From positions 1 through 64,000 of the forward strand of contig CASGED010000073.1 of the NCBI GenBank assembly GCA_949300425.1: a stretch of DNA of 64,000 nt. The letters are read 5' to 3'. Below the pieces are notes generated by a model that ran no database searches, was not told where the DNA came from, and worked only from the letters and a program-made list of their open reading frames with translations. This DNA comes from an uncultured Bacteroides sp. (GTDB lineage: Bacteria > Bacteroidota > Bacteroidia > Bacteroidales > Bacteroidaceae). Shown here piece after piece: positions 6,219 to 14,680 of the stretch; positions within the stretch are counted from its first letter, which is position 1, and each line of letters starts with the position of its first letter. A program made the translations under genes and the position numbers.

Positions 6219-7253
6219 ATGAGTAGAACAACAACTGAAACGGCTCTTATCCCTGAAGTAAAGGTAAGACCAAGAATGAGTTTACTACGTTCGGAAGTTA
6301 TCGAGGATGCAGTAATCGTATCAGAGGAAGGGCGTCACCCTAATTTCATCGAAGCGAACACATCAGGGATTACGCTGAAAGAGTTGACGGAGAAGAACAT
6401 TATTCCTACCTTCAGCGACAACAGCCTGACTATTTCACACCAGAACTTCATCGGTGCCGTAACGAAAGCAGCCGGAGAAGTATTCGGAGAGCTTACATCC
6501 GTAGAGTGCAGAGTTTCACACCCTATCATCGGACGCATTCCATCCGCCCAGAACAAGAAAGCGAGTGAACTGACGGAGAAAGAAAAGACGGTTTTCTATC
6601 AACGATTGGCTTGGGTATGCCATATCAAGAATCTTGTGAGAACCATCAACGGACAAACTACCCATCTTTGCGTGGGTGGAGTCCGCGCTTACAACGAGGA
6701 TAAACTCTACAGCAAGCGAAGCCCCATGAAATTTAAAATCTTCGTGGGCTGGCAAGTAAGGGTATGCAGTAACCTGATGCTAACCTGTGACGGATTTACG
6801 GGAGCCATCGAGTGTATGACAGAAGCAGATATTATGCAGAAGTCTATGGAACTGTTTGGGACATTCAATCCACACAAAGAAGAAACTTTGGAACTTTTGG
6901 AAGGATTAAGAGAAACTTCACTCACCGAAGAACAATTCTGCAAGATTGTGGGACGGCTGAGACTATACCAATTCCTACCAGCGTCCGAACAAAGAAGGTT
7001 ACCCTCATTGCAAATAGGCGATCAAGCCGTGAATGCGATGGTTAAGGGATATGTTTCCAATCCGGATTTCGGGAAGAAAGTCGGGGAAGAGTTCACTTGC
7101 TGGAACTTGCTTCAGCTTGCAACGGAAGCCGTTAAGTCAGCCTACATTAACTGTTGGCTGGAACGTAACCAGAACTGTACGGATTTCTCGGTAGGAATCC
7201 AAAACGCTATCCGTGGCAATGATACTGAAGGCTACGGATGGTTCTTGAGTTAG
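6219..7253 (+). CDS. DUF3871 family protein
   Basis: 344 residues from ATG 6219; the in-frame start at 6180 is less likely because the terminator ends at 6174. Sequence features typical of the family are a hydrophilic N-terminus, SHPIIGRIPSAQNKKASELT (about 110-130), and a conserved core around GGVRAYNEDKLYS, FVGWQVRVCSNLMLTCDG. DUF3871 is restricted mainly to Bacteroidetes mobile elements and resembles phage proteins of the DUF932 type, whose function is unknown. It is transcribed alone, between two terminators. Confidence 0.78.
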   Translation: MSRTTTETALIPEVKVRPRMSLLRSEVIEDAVIVSEEGRHPNFIEANTSGITLKELTEKNIIPTFSDNSLTISHQNFIGAVTKAAGEVFGELTSVECRVSHPIIGRIPSAQNKKASELTEKEKTVFYQRLAWVCHIKNLVRTINGQTTHLCVGGVRAYNEDKLYSKRSPMKFKIFVGWQVRVCSNLMLTCDGFTGAIECMTEADIMQKSMELFGTFNPHKEETLELLEGLRETSLTEEQFCKIVGRLRLYQFLPASEQRRLPSLQIGDQAVNAMVKGYVSNPDFGKKVGEEFTCWNLLQLATEAVKSAYINCWLERNQNCTDFSVGIQNAIRGNDTEGYGWFLS

Positions 7254-7275
7254 CTTATATATAATAGGTATAGGA

Positions 7276-7328
7276 GAGGTACACATTATCAATATCAACC
7301 GGATAAGGATTTTGTGTGCCTCTTTTTT
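7276..7328 (+). terminator. terminator after DUF3871 gene
   Basis: GAGGTACACA (7276-7285) pairs with TGTGTGCCTC (7313-7322) across a 27-base loop, followed by six Ts. Confidence 0.75.
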
Positions 7329-7354
7329 GTTTCACCAATTAAAAAACCAAGAAA

Positions 7355-7828
7355 ATGACAGACGTGAATATCGAACTTTTCAAGAGAACAACGCCTGAGA
7401 GGAAGATTGAAATAATCAAGAATCTTACTCAGACCGAATTATCCGGAGTATCAGAAGCTACTATACTCCGGATTATCAAAGAAGCGGGACGCAGAAATCC
7501 CGGAACAAGGAACTACGAGCTTTATATCCACCCCAACAGAAGAACCGGAAACCGATGGAATTCCGAAGTGGAAGGAATATGGCTCAACAAAGGGAAACTG
7601 TATGTCATGACCTATATTCAGCTTGAACATACAGACTGTGAAAAGGCAATACCTTCCGATGATTTTTTCAAAGAAGGAACATACAGAGGTGCGGTTATCC
7701 GGGAAGACCGATACGGAAATCCACAAACCCACTACTATGTGTATGATGAAAAAGACAAGGCTGAGATCCTAAGAAGCATCTGTCTTGAATACGTCCATAC
7801 CAAGTATAAATCAAAACTTAACCATTAA
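7355..7828 (+). CDS. hypothetical protein heading the recombination operon
   Basis: 157 residues, no domain recognised. An N-terminal helical part (1-50) is followed by a strand-rich part with many Tyr/Arg residues (YELYIHPNRRTGNRW, then YVMTYIQLEHTD). It starts the run of five closely packed genes that includes the annealing protein and exonuclease, so an accessory role in recombination is possible. The gap to the next gene is 13 bases. Confidence 0.65.
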   Translation: MTDVNIELFKRTTPERKIEIIKNLTQTELSGVSEATILRIIKEAGRRNPGTRNYELYIHPNRRTGNRWNSEVEGIWLNKGKLYVMTYIQLEHTDCEKAIPSDDFFKEGTYRGAVIREDRYGNPQTHYYVYDEKDKAEILRSICLEYVHTKYKSKLNH

Positions 7829-7841
7829 AACTTAAAACATT

Positions 7842-8600
7842 ATGTGTAAATTTCAACACCCCCAAATTCCTGCCAATGCAACGGCGGACGAAAGAAGAGC
7901 CATTTATTTTGACGCTCTCTATTCCCTTGACCTTCGGGGCAAGGTTGAGAAGTACAATGACCTGACTTACCTTAGTTGGGCTAACGCTTGGGCTGAGTTC
8001 AAACGGTGCTATCCCTCAGCCACCTACCGGATCATCAAGAATCCGGAAACCAATCTGCCTTATTTTGTTGATCCTCAAATCGGGATCATGGTTTATACCG
8101 AAGTTACTGTAGACGGGATTACTCACGAGATGTGGCTTCCGGTAATGAATGCTTCCAATAAGTCGATGAAACTTGAGCCTTATACCTATCAAGTTTGGGA
8201 TAAGGATAAAAGGCAATATGTGGATAAGACAGTTCAAGCGGCCACGATGTTTGACATCAACAAAACTATTATGCGGTGTCTGGTGAAAAACCTCGCAATG
8301 TTCGGTCTGGGCCTTTGCATTTATTCAGGTGAGGATTTCCCGGAGAGTGAACCATCGGATATGCGCCAACAGACAGATACTCTCAGGAAAACAGCACGGA
8401 GAACCAAAGCTATCCCACAGACACAGCGGGGTAACACCATAACTGATAAGTATGCGGGTATCAAAGCCGCCTTGAACGCTTGCCCCGACCAACAATCGTT
8501 ACTGAGTCTCTATCAACAGCACAAGAATGAGGTAGAGGGAAATAGTGAAATCAAAGCGTTATTTACAGAACGCAAGTTACAACTTCAAAAAGCGGCATGA
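7842..8600 (+). CDS. single-strand annealing protein (DUF1071/SSAP)
   Basis: 252 residues. The N-terminal 170 residues carry the DUF1071 pattern: LRGKVEKYNDLTYLSWANAW, AEFKRCYPSATY, GIMVYTEVTVDG, ATMFDINKTIMRCLVKNLAMFGLGL, YSGED. The family belongs to the Rad52/Sak-like annealing proteins of phages and elements, which pair complementary single strands. The C-terminal part is a charged variable tail. It overlaps the exonuclease gene (ATGA at 8597), matching the beta/exo type gene pairs. Confidence 0.85.
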   Translation: MCKFQHPQIPANATADERRAIYFDALYSLDLRGKVEKYNDLTYLSWANAWAEFKRCYPSATYRIIKNPETNLPYFVDPQIGIMVYTEVTVDGITHEMWLPVMNASNKSMKLEPYTYQVWDKDKRQYVDKTVQAATMFDINKTIMRCLVKNLAMFGLGLCIYSGEDFPESEPSDMRQQTDTLRKTARRTKAIPQTQRGNTITDKYAGIKAALNACPDQQSLLSLYQQHKNEVEGNSEIKALFTERKLQLQKAA

Positions 8601-9529
8601 CAATGAAAAGAATTGAACTGAAAGATTCGGGTGTCCTTTTCAATGAAGAGGAACACACTTACTGGCTCGATGGGAAAAAACTGTCGGGTATTACGGGGAT
8701 GTTACAAAGGCAATTATTCCCGACTGAATTTGATGGAATTCCCCAGCACTTCATTCAGGGTGCGGCGGATTACGGTACAAGCGTCCATGTTTCCTGTGAG
8801 GACTTCGATAAGAACTGGATCAACGATGGGACGCAGGAAGTAAACGACTACATTGAGCTATGTAAAGACTATGGTTTGGTTCACGAATGTTCGGAATATA
8901 CCGTAACGGATGGAGAAAACTGGGCTTCGAAGATTGACAAGGTATATCGCGTTTCTGAAAATACATTTAGTCTGGGAGACATCAAGACCTATGGCCAAAT
9001 GACCCCGGAGAAACTGGAGAAAGCAAGATGGCAACTGAGCATCTACGCTTATCTCTTTGAACTGATGAACAGGAAAGCGAAGGTAGACCAATTATTCATC
9101 ATCCGCCTTCGCAACAAGATGAAGAAAGACGGTTCGTTTGACCATATCAAGGAAATCATCTTTGTGAACCGAATACCCTCAGAAGTATGTAAAGAACTGT
9201 TGGATTGCGATCTTTGTGGAGAACAGTTCAGGAATCCTTACGACATTCCTGATGAATACAAATCCCAGGAACAGACCATCCGTGAGCTTATCCAGACCAA
9301 AGCGGAAGTAGAGGAACAACTTGCAAACATCAAAGCAAGAATCTTGGCTGATATGGAGAAGCAAGGAGTCAAAACGTGGGCTACGGAAACAATGAGGTTG
9401 ATCCGTAAATTACCTACTACACGCTCCTCATTCAATTTTTCTGCATTCAAGAGTGACCACCCCGAACTGGAGTATGACAGCTATATGAAGGTTTCTCCGG
9501 TGGCGGGGTCTTTACAAATAGTGGTGTAA
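8597..9529 (+). CDS. PD-(D/E)XK exonuclease partner of the annealing protein
   Basis: 310 residues (an in-frame ATG at 8603 is an alternative start). The RecB-like nuclease core is visible: GTSVHVSCEDF (helix with H at about 56), WASKIDKVYRV and LGDIKTYG (the D...D-X-K catalytic strands, about 116-136), then KARWQLSIYAYLFELM (the Q-x-x-x-Y motif). The C-terminal helical part (about 225-275) may contact partners. With the SSAP it forms a Red-like double-strand-break recombination system, as exo/bet in phage lambda. Confidence 0.8.
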   Translation: MTMKRIELKDSGVLFNEEEHTYWLDGKKLSGITGMLQRQLFPTEFDGIPQHFIQGAADYGTSVHVSCEDFDKNWINDGTQEVNDYIELCKDYGLVHECSEYTVTDGENWASKIDKVYRVSENTFSLGDIKTYGQMTPEKLEKARWQLSIYAYLFELMNRKAKVDQLFIIRLRNKMKKDGSFDHIKEIIFVNRIPSEVCKELLDCDLCGEQFRNPYDIPDEYKSQEQTIRELIQTKAEVEEQLANIKARILADMEKQGVKTWATETMRLIRKLPTTRSSFNFSAFKSDHPELEYDSYMKVSPVAGSLQIVV

Positions 9530-9547
9530 ACAGTAAATTCAACGATT

Positions 9548-9808
9548 ATGGATAAAATCAAATTGGTGGTCTATAACGAGTATGCACTTGGTTACATATT
9601 ACCGCAACAACCGAACCTGGTCTGTATCCTATCGAACAGCATATTGAGAGGTGCGCCACTAAAGGTTTGTAATACCCCTTATCCGATAAGTTTCAACGAC
9701 AAGGTAAGGCTTGCGAGTGAAAAGGACTTCGAGGATTACAGAGTTTGTTTTGAAGGCTTTGACAATCCAGAGATGTATGAATTTGATAGTAACGTAAATA
9801 AGGAGTAA
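9548..9808 (+). CDS. hypothetical protein in the recombination operon
   Basis: 86 residues beginning [17 protein letters not shown]. It contains a repeated hydrophobic/proline pattern and an acidic C-terminus. I recognise no domain. It follows the exonuclease by 18 bases and is followed by the next gene after 3 bases, so it belongs to the same transcript. Confidence 0.6.
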   Translation: MDKIKLVVYNEYALGYILPQQPNLVCILSNSILRGAPLKVCNTPYPISFNDKVRLASEKDFEDYRVCFEGFDNPEMYEFDSNVNKE

Positions 9809-9811
9809 AGT

Positions 9812-10090
9812 ATGAACGAAGAACATTTGAACGAAAACAGCAAAGAGTTCAAGGCGGCCAAAGAACTGGAGAATGCCTTGAATGACTACGGGTGGAATCC
9901 TCAGCAATTCGCCCTCGCAACCATGACTTTCCACAAGACCCTGCAACAAAGCCTGTTCAGGACTATCGTGGAAATCCTGAAAATCTACGCTTCCCCTGAA
10001 AGGAGGACGGATTTGAGAAACGAGGCATCCAAAAGAGGTGCCCAGAAACTGATGGATGTATTGGTAGAAATGCAAGTACCGTTCATCTAA
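9812..10090 (+). CDS. hypothetical protein, last gene of the recombination operon
   Basis: 92 residues, predicted largely helical (KEFKAAKELENALNDYGW, then MTFHKTLQQSLFRTIVEILK). No known domain. Its spacing and the terminator at 10125 make it the last gene of the 7355-10090 operon. Confidence 0.62.
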   Translation: MNEEHLNENSKEFKAAKELENALNDYGWNPQQFALATMTFHKTLQQSLFRTIVEILKIYASPERRTDLRNEASKRGAQKLMDVLVEMQVPFI

Positions 10091-10124
10091 AGCGGTTGGA
10101 AGAGATACCGCACTGATATTCCGA

Positions 10125-10164
10125 GGAGGGATATTCCTGTAACAAGGAATGTCTCTCCTTTTTT
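10125..10164 (+). terminator. terminator of the recombination operon
   Basis: GGAGGGATATTCC pairs with GGAATGTCTCTCC, then a run of six Ts at 10159-10164. Confidence 0.82.
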
Positions 10165-10195
10165 GTTTAACAGCTTTCTAAAAATCAAGGCAACT

Positions 10196-11758
10196 ATGTT
10201 ATATTACAATTTCAAGAATTACGAAGAATTCAAGAACCTGTTTGGCATCGTCAAGCACGGTAACAACCATGAGAGCCGGAAGAACAAGATCTTGCTGGCT
10301 TATCTGAAAAATAAAGACTTGCTGCATCAAGCGGTAACGAGTAATGACTATTCTTTCCTGCATATTGCCAATATGACGGAACTGGAGAACCGGATGACGA
10401 ATGAAATCTTGATAAGCGGGAATGAGGATGAAGAGCTTCCCTACGATTTGCGACTGATGGGCAGAACCTATTATAGCTCCATCTATGAGACGGATGAGAA
10501 TCAAGGACTATGCGAGGACGGAGATCCCAAGTGCGTGAGATACTACAACCACAAGACCGGGAAAATCTTCAAGATGAAAGCCGGAAAGTTGTATCGGAAC
10601 TTAATCTTGGAAACGGAATTCGGGAGGACTCTTCCGAAACAAGTCGTCACCTACCTGTGTGAGGAGTTCGCTGCAAAATGGCAAACTTATACGATGGGCA
10701 AGCTCCCCAAGAACAAGCTGTATGTGAACCAAGACTTTAAACGCATCTATTCTTCGGATTGCTGTGAAGGGGACTTCTACTCCTGCATGGTAGACAAAGG
10801 TTATCACAATTTCTACAAGTACTCAGTCAACGCGAGTGCCGCCTATCTGGAAAATGAGGAAGGCAAGATTATCGCCAGGTGTATCATCTTTAATGAAGCG
10901 AAAGACCAGAATGACAAGGTTTATCGGTTGGCGGAGCGTCAATACTCCACCGGGAACAATGATGTATTGAAGCGGGCGTTGGTAGATGCTCTTATTAAGG
11001 GGAATTACATTGACGGGTATAAGAAAGTAGGAGCCTCCTGCAATGAGAGCAATGCTTTTGTGGGGATAAACGGAGAATCCTTAGCCGACCGGAAATTCAG
11101 GATTGCCTGTGACCTGGATTGGGATGATGATCTGAGTTATCAGGATTCTTTCAAGTCCTATGATATGGATACGAGGACAGCGGCCAATTATTGTTACGGG
11201 GATTTAGATCTTGCGACGACTGACGGTTGTCTTGACGATAACGATGAGGATAGGGCATACGATGACTATCACGATCGGTATTGTGATGAAACAGTCCTGG
11301 TACATGTACATGGGCGTGACTATGATTGTGACACAGACGACTTGGGTGATTTTGTCTGGATTGATGGTCTGGATGAATACCACCACAGAGACGATGTTAT
11401 TTCCTGTGATAATTGCGACCGCTACCACCTGAAGGATGACAGCTATTATTCCACCTTCACAGAAGAATATTACTGTTGCGAATCCTGTCGGGAAAAAGCC
11501 GAGAAGAAGTACAAGGAAGAGAACTGGTTTTACTCGGACTATGACAAAGAGTATTACGAAGATCTTGACGACATCACCTATTACTGGCGTTGGAACCGGG
11601 AAACGGAAGAGTACGAAGAGAGAACCATCAGCATTGAATCCCTGAACCATCTCCTTTTTGAAGATGAGTTCTTTGAGTTTGACAACGTGTACTTCGATCA
11701 AGTAAACCCTGCGACCAACTTGCCCTACGGATATAAACTAATCAAAAAAGTAGCCTGA
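10196..11758 (+). CDS. very acidic Cys/Tyr-rich protein with zinc-ribbon motif
   Basis: 520 residues from ATG 10196. The first 300 residues are mixed; residues about 300-480 are extremely rich in Asp, Glu and Tyr. Two CxxC pairs (SCDNCDRYH and CCESCREKA, about residues 400-440) make a probable zinc ribbon. It heads an operon with the M20-like peptidase (2-base gap). The family is unknown to me. High acidity could reflect a DNA-mimic or scaffold, but nothing proves that. Confidence 0.68.
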   Translation: MLYYNFKNYEEFKNLFGIVKHGNNHESRKNKILLAYLKNKDLLHQAVTSNDYSFLHIANMTELENRMTNEILISGNEDEELPYDLRLMGRTYYSSIYETDENQGLCEDGDPKCVRYYNHKTGKIFKMKAGKLYRNLILETEFGRTLPKQVVTYLCEEFAAKWQTYTMGKLPKNKLYVNQDFKRIYSSDCCEGDFYSCMVDKGYHNFYKYSVNASAAYLENEEGKIIARCIIFNEAKDQNDKVYRLAERQYSTGNNDVLKRALVDALIKGNYIDGYKKVGASCNESNAFVGINGESLADRKFRIACDLDWDDDLSYQDSFKSYDMDTRTAANYCYGDLDLATTDGCLDDNDEDRAYDDYHDRYCDETVLVHVHGRDYDCDTDDLGDFVWIDGLDEYHHRDDVISCDNCDRYHLKDDSYYSTFTEEYYCCESCREKAEKKYKEENWFYSDYDKEYYEDLDDITYYWRWNRETEEYEERTISIESLNHLLFEDEFFEFDNVYFDQVNPATNLPYGYKLIKKVA

Positions 11759-11760
11759 TT

Positions 11761-12753
11761 ATGGAATTACTCAAACAACTTTATAAGATCCATAGCCCCA
11801 GCGGAAACGAGCGGACTATGAAGAATTTTATCCGGAGGTGTGTAAGGAAACATATCCCCGGAGCAAAGACAAGGACGGATAAGATGGGCAACCTGTATAT
11901 AATAAAAGGTATAGCCCAGACTTACCCTTGCATAATAGCCCATCTTGACCAAGTGCAGCGGAATCATTCAAAAGACTTCATCCCCATCGAAACCAAGGAA
12001 CTCATCTTCGGTTACAGCCCAAGAAACCGGAGGCAAGAAGGATTGGGTGCTGATGATAAGAACGGCATCTGGATCGCATTAAGGTGTCTGGAGAAGTATG
12101 CCACCCTCAAAGTGGCATTCTTTGTAGAGGAAGAAACCGGATGCCGTGGAAGTTCACAGACAGATATGGATTTCTTCAAGGATTGTCGGTTTGTGATTCA
12201 ACCAGACCGCAGAGGGTATCAAGACCTCATAACAAACATCGGGTGGACTGACCTTTGCAGCGATGAGTTCTTGAAAGCAATCGGATATGAACAATTCGGC
12301 TATCAGGAAACCGAAGGGGCGATGACAGATATTCTTGCATTGAAAGAGAGCGGTTTGGAGGTCTCTTGCATCAATCTAAGCTGTGGTTATTACGAGCCAC
12401 ATACTGATAATGAATTTACGGTAAAAGCAGACCTGATGAATTGTTTACACCTGATCCAGCATATTATCGAAAACTGTACTGAAATCTATCCCCATACAAA
12501 TACTTGGGAAACAGACAACCGGACAGGTATAAATGATTGGGAATACGAGGAAATCTTAACTGAAATCTACGAAATGCTTGAGGTGGACGAAACTCTGAGC
12601 GTGGATGACCTGGAATTTATGTATGGACGGTATTATCCGGAACTTAGAAGGAAAGACTTCGAGCGGATCTATATGGATTATCACGGACTTAAAGAAAAGG
12701 AGGAACAAGACTATGGGATGCAAACTCTATGTAGCAAAGAAGTATGTCGTTGA
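11761..12753 (+). CDS. M20/M42-like zinc aminopeptidase homologue
   Basis: 330 residues. The complete metal-site order of the M20/M28/M42 clan is visible: H61 (IAHLDQV), D98 (LGADDKNG), the EE pair E124/E125 (FFVEEETGCRG), D149 (VIQPDRRG) and H214 (YEPHTDNE). These support a two-zinc exopeptidase with normal catalytic residues. A C-terminal helical addition (about 255-330) is extra to the core. Such a peptidase between recombination genes is unusual. The next gene starts inside its last 41 bases. Confidence 0.82.
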   Translation: MELLKQLYKIHSPSGNERTMKNFIRRCVRKHIPGAKTRTDKMGNLYIIKGIAQTYPCIIAHLDQVQRNHSKDFIPIETKELIFGYSPRNRRQEGLGADDKNGIWIALRCLEKYATLKVAFFVEEETGCRGSSQTDMDFFKDCRFVIQPDRRGYQDLITNIGWTDLCSDEFLKAIGYEQFGYQETEGAMTDILALKESGLEVSCINLSCGYYEPHTDNEFTVKADLMNCLHLIQHIIENCTEIYPHTNTWETDNRTGINDWEYEEILTEIYEMLEVDETLSVDDLEFMYGRYYPELRRKDFERIYMDYHGLKEKEEQDYGMQTLCSKEVCR

Positions 12754-13048
12754 ATACAGCGGCTACGGGGAATTCAACTGGCAACAGGAAGAGTTTCGGA
12801 ATTTGATGGACGCACTGGGGATAGAACTATGTGGCGAATCCGAAAGTGGGGAACTCTGGAGCTTTGAAGTGAGCAAGGAGGATTGGAAGCGGGGAATGGA
12901 AACCTTGAAGTCTGGAAAAGATGACGAGGAAATCCTCCAAGCCCTGCAATCCTTGGGAAAAACGAGAGGAGAAATGATCGGAATCATGGAAACTTATCTG
13001 GAAGAAAGCGACCCGAATTATGACTGGTTAGAATTCTGTTTTTTGTAA
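12713..13048 (+). CDS. hypothetical protein overlapping the peptidase gene
   Basis: 111 residues from ATG 12713, chosen because AAAGGAGG lies 9 bases upstream and because a longer frame would lie wholly inside the peptidase gene. Sequence: MGCKLYVAKKYVVEYSGYGE, an acidic middle and a helical end. No domain recognised. It closes the operon that began at 10196. Confidence 0.62.
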   Translation: MGCKLYVAKKYVVEYSGYGEFNWQQEEFRNLMDALGIELCGESESGELWSFEVSKEDWKRGMETLKSGKDDEEILQALQSLGKTRGEMIGIMETYLEESDPNYDWLEFCFL

Positions 13049-13105
13049 AATCAGAATCTTGTAGCACCTATATAATAAGGTGTAGGTAAATCTGGGGAAA
13101 TCCGG

Positions 13106-13160
13106 ATCCTGTGGGAGAGTAAGAAACGAGAGAATCTGAAACCTCACAGGATTTGTTTTG
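13106..13160 (+). terminator. terminator before the serine recombinase
   Basis: ATCCTGTG (13106-13113) pairs with CACAGGAT (13145-13152), followed by TTGTTTTG. The T run is short, so strength is uncertain. Confidence 0.5.
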
Positions 13161-13175
13161 TAGAATTTTGCTTCA

Positions 13176-13203
13176 CGGTTATTAGACGGTCGTTTAGTAT
13201 CCG
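13176..13203. promoter_or_regulatory. 28-bp dyad, candidate serine-recombinase crossover site
   Basis: Two 13-base half-sites, CGGTTATTAGACG and the complement of CGTTTAGTATCCG, match at 10 of 13 positions around a central GT. A 2-base centre between inverted half-sites is the normal form of a serine-recombinase site, and the recombinase gene starts 27 bases on. It could instead be an operator. I see no second copy in the window. Confidence 0.5.
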
Positions 13204-13230
13204 AGAATCGTGTATAAAAATGTTAATAGG

Positions 13231-13911
13231 ATGATGGAACAACAGAATTATATCGCCTATCTCCGCCAGTCCACCAAGAAACAGGAATATTCAGGACTGG
13301 GAGTAGAGGCACAAAGAGAAATCATACAGAATTATTTGAAAGACCAAAGACCGCTTGCTGAATTTATTGAAACAGAGAGCGGCAAGAAATCCGACCGCCC
13401 CAAACTTATAGAGGCGTTGGAACTATGTAGAAGAACCGGGTCAACCTTGATTGTAGCCAAACTGGACAGGTTGAGCAGAAATGTAGCTTTCACCAGCAGA
13501 CTTTTGGAATCAGATGTGGAAATCATCTTCTGTGATTTTCCGGAGGCCAACAAACTGGTGCTTCATATCATCAGCAGCATCGCCGAGTATGAAGCGAATC
13601 TCATCAGCCAGCGAACCAAACAATCCCTTCAAGCCAAGAAAGCGAGGGGATGCAAGTTGGGGAAATCCGAAAACCTGATGAACAAACTACCGCAGGCTAT
13701 CGAGAACAGCAACCGGACCAACCGACAGAAGGCATTGGATAACCCGAACAACAAACGCGCCATTGCTTACTTGAAAGTGTTGGTCAAGGAAGGGAAATCT
13801 TTATCGGAGATGGCAAGATTTCTGAATGAAGAAGGATTTGTGACAGCCAAAGGATACCAGTTCAAGGCTTCGCAGGTGAGTGTGTTACTGAAAAGATATG
13901 GATTAAAATAA
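13231..13911 (+). CDS. serine recombinase (resolvase/invertase family)
   Basis: 226 residues from ATG 13231; ATG 13234 is equal. Catalytic S14 sits in YLRQSTKKQ. Further family motifs are LSRNVAFTSRL after AKLDR, an E helix SSIAEYEANLISQRT, and a short C-terminal helix-turn-helix (about 175-225: SLSEMARFLNEEGFVTAKG). The size fits small resolvases/invertases rather than large integrases. It lies between two operons. A role in multimer resolution or in inverting DNA is possible; its site may be the dyad just upstream. Confidence 0.88.
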   Translation: MMEQQNYIAYLRQSTKKQEYSGLGVEAQREIIQNYLKDQRPLAEFIETESGKKSDRPKLIEALELCRRTGSTLIVAKLDRLSRNVAFTSRLLESDVEIIFCDFPEANKLVLHIISSIAEYEANLISQRTKQSLQAKKARGCKLGKSENLMNKLPQAIENSNRTNRQKALDNPNNKRAIAYLKVLVKEGKSLSEMARFLNEEGFVTAKGYQFKASQVSVLLKRYGLK

Positions 13912-13913
13912 AA

Positions 13914-14123
13914 ATGATGGAAACGAACTACATTATTATCTTGGATTATTCAGTGGGCGAAGTCATAAAGATCAAGCTCACCCAAGAACAAATCAAGGAA
14001 TTAGAAAAGTACGATGACTTTGAATCATACCTAAGCACATTGGAAGATGAATATGACTTCCGGCTCAAGGATTGCTTATGGATGACCACAGAGAGTTATC
14101 AGGAAAGAAGTTATGGATTCTAA
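13914..14123 (+). CDS. small acidic hypothetical protein
   Basis: 69 residues starting two bases after the recombinase stop, so probably co-expressed. Rich in Glu/Asp/Tyr (EKYDDFESYLSTLEDEYDF), with one strand-like opening IIILDYSVGEVIKIKL. No family recognised. The terminator at 14143 follows. Confidence 0.55.
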   Translation: MMETNYIIILDYSVGEVIKIKLTQEQIKELEKYDDFESYLSTLEDEYDFRLKDCLWMTTESYQERSYGF

Positions 14124-14142
14124 ACGTAACAAGCAATGAACG

Positions 14143-14179
14143 GGAAGAGGGATCAGGAAAAGATCTTTCTTCCTTTTTT
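14143..14179 (+). terminator. terminator after the recombinase operon
   Basis: GGAAGA at 14143 pairs with TCTTTCTTCC around 14164-14173; seven Ts follow. Confidence 0.65.
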
Positions 14180-14374
14180 TGTTTCTCCTCCATTCTTGTT
14201 TATGACCAAGAATTACACGAATTCAACAAAGACAAGTAGTGTAACCTTTTTCTTTCTTCTACACATATACTTATATAGGAAACAAGAAATTTTTGGTTCA
14301 ACAGGAAGAGGATGAGGAAATAACCCTATCTTCGATGTTGTTTGTCAGGAGAGATTCTGAGTAATAGTAGATAA

Positions 14375-14620
14375 CAATATTCCGATGAGGATGCCAAGAA
14401 TGAATGTTTGGAAGAATAGATAACAAGAGGGACTTCGCCCTCTAAGAAGTGATGAAGATGAGGGCAGATTTTTATCATTTTCTCTCTACCACTCTCTGAC
14501 CGCGAAGCGTGTCTTTGTAAATATCTAATAGCCAATAATTTATAAATCAATATTCTTCCTATACCCGCTACTTTTTAGTTCTCTATATATAGTATTGTGT
14601 TCATCAAAAAGTGGCGGGTG
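14375..14620. repeat. left copy of the long inverted repeat
   Basis: The reverse complement of 14425-14620 aligns along its length with 23674-23868. The outer 58 bases are about 91 percent identical and the rest about 75-80 percent; weaker similarity continues to 14375. Inside is a 14-base inverted pair (ACCCGCTACTTTTT at 14563-14576 with AAAAAGTGGCGGGT at 14606-14619) around a TATATA-rich centre, and a GAGGG/CCCTC hairpin near 14428-14443. No gene lies here (14124-14680). Confidence 0.85.
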
Positions 14621-14633
14621 CCTAATTACCCGA

Positions 14634-14665
14634 TTTGCATTATTCAGTTAGAATAATTACATTTG
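14634..14665 (+). promoter_or_regulatory. promoter of the AAA ATPase gene
   Basis: TTTG (14634-14637), 20 bases, then TACATTTG (14658-14665) match the Bacteroides -33/-7 consensus exactly. The start codon at 14681 is 15 bases beyond, so the leader is very short. Confidence 0.8.
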
Positions 14666-14680
14666 CAAAAAAAATATGGT

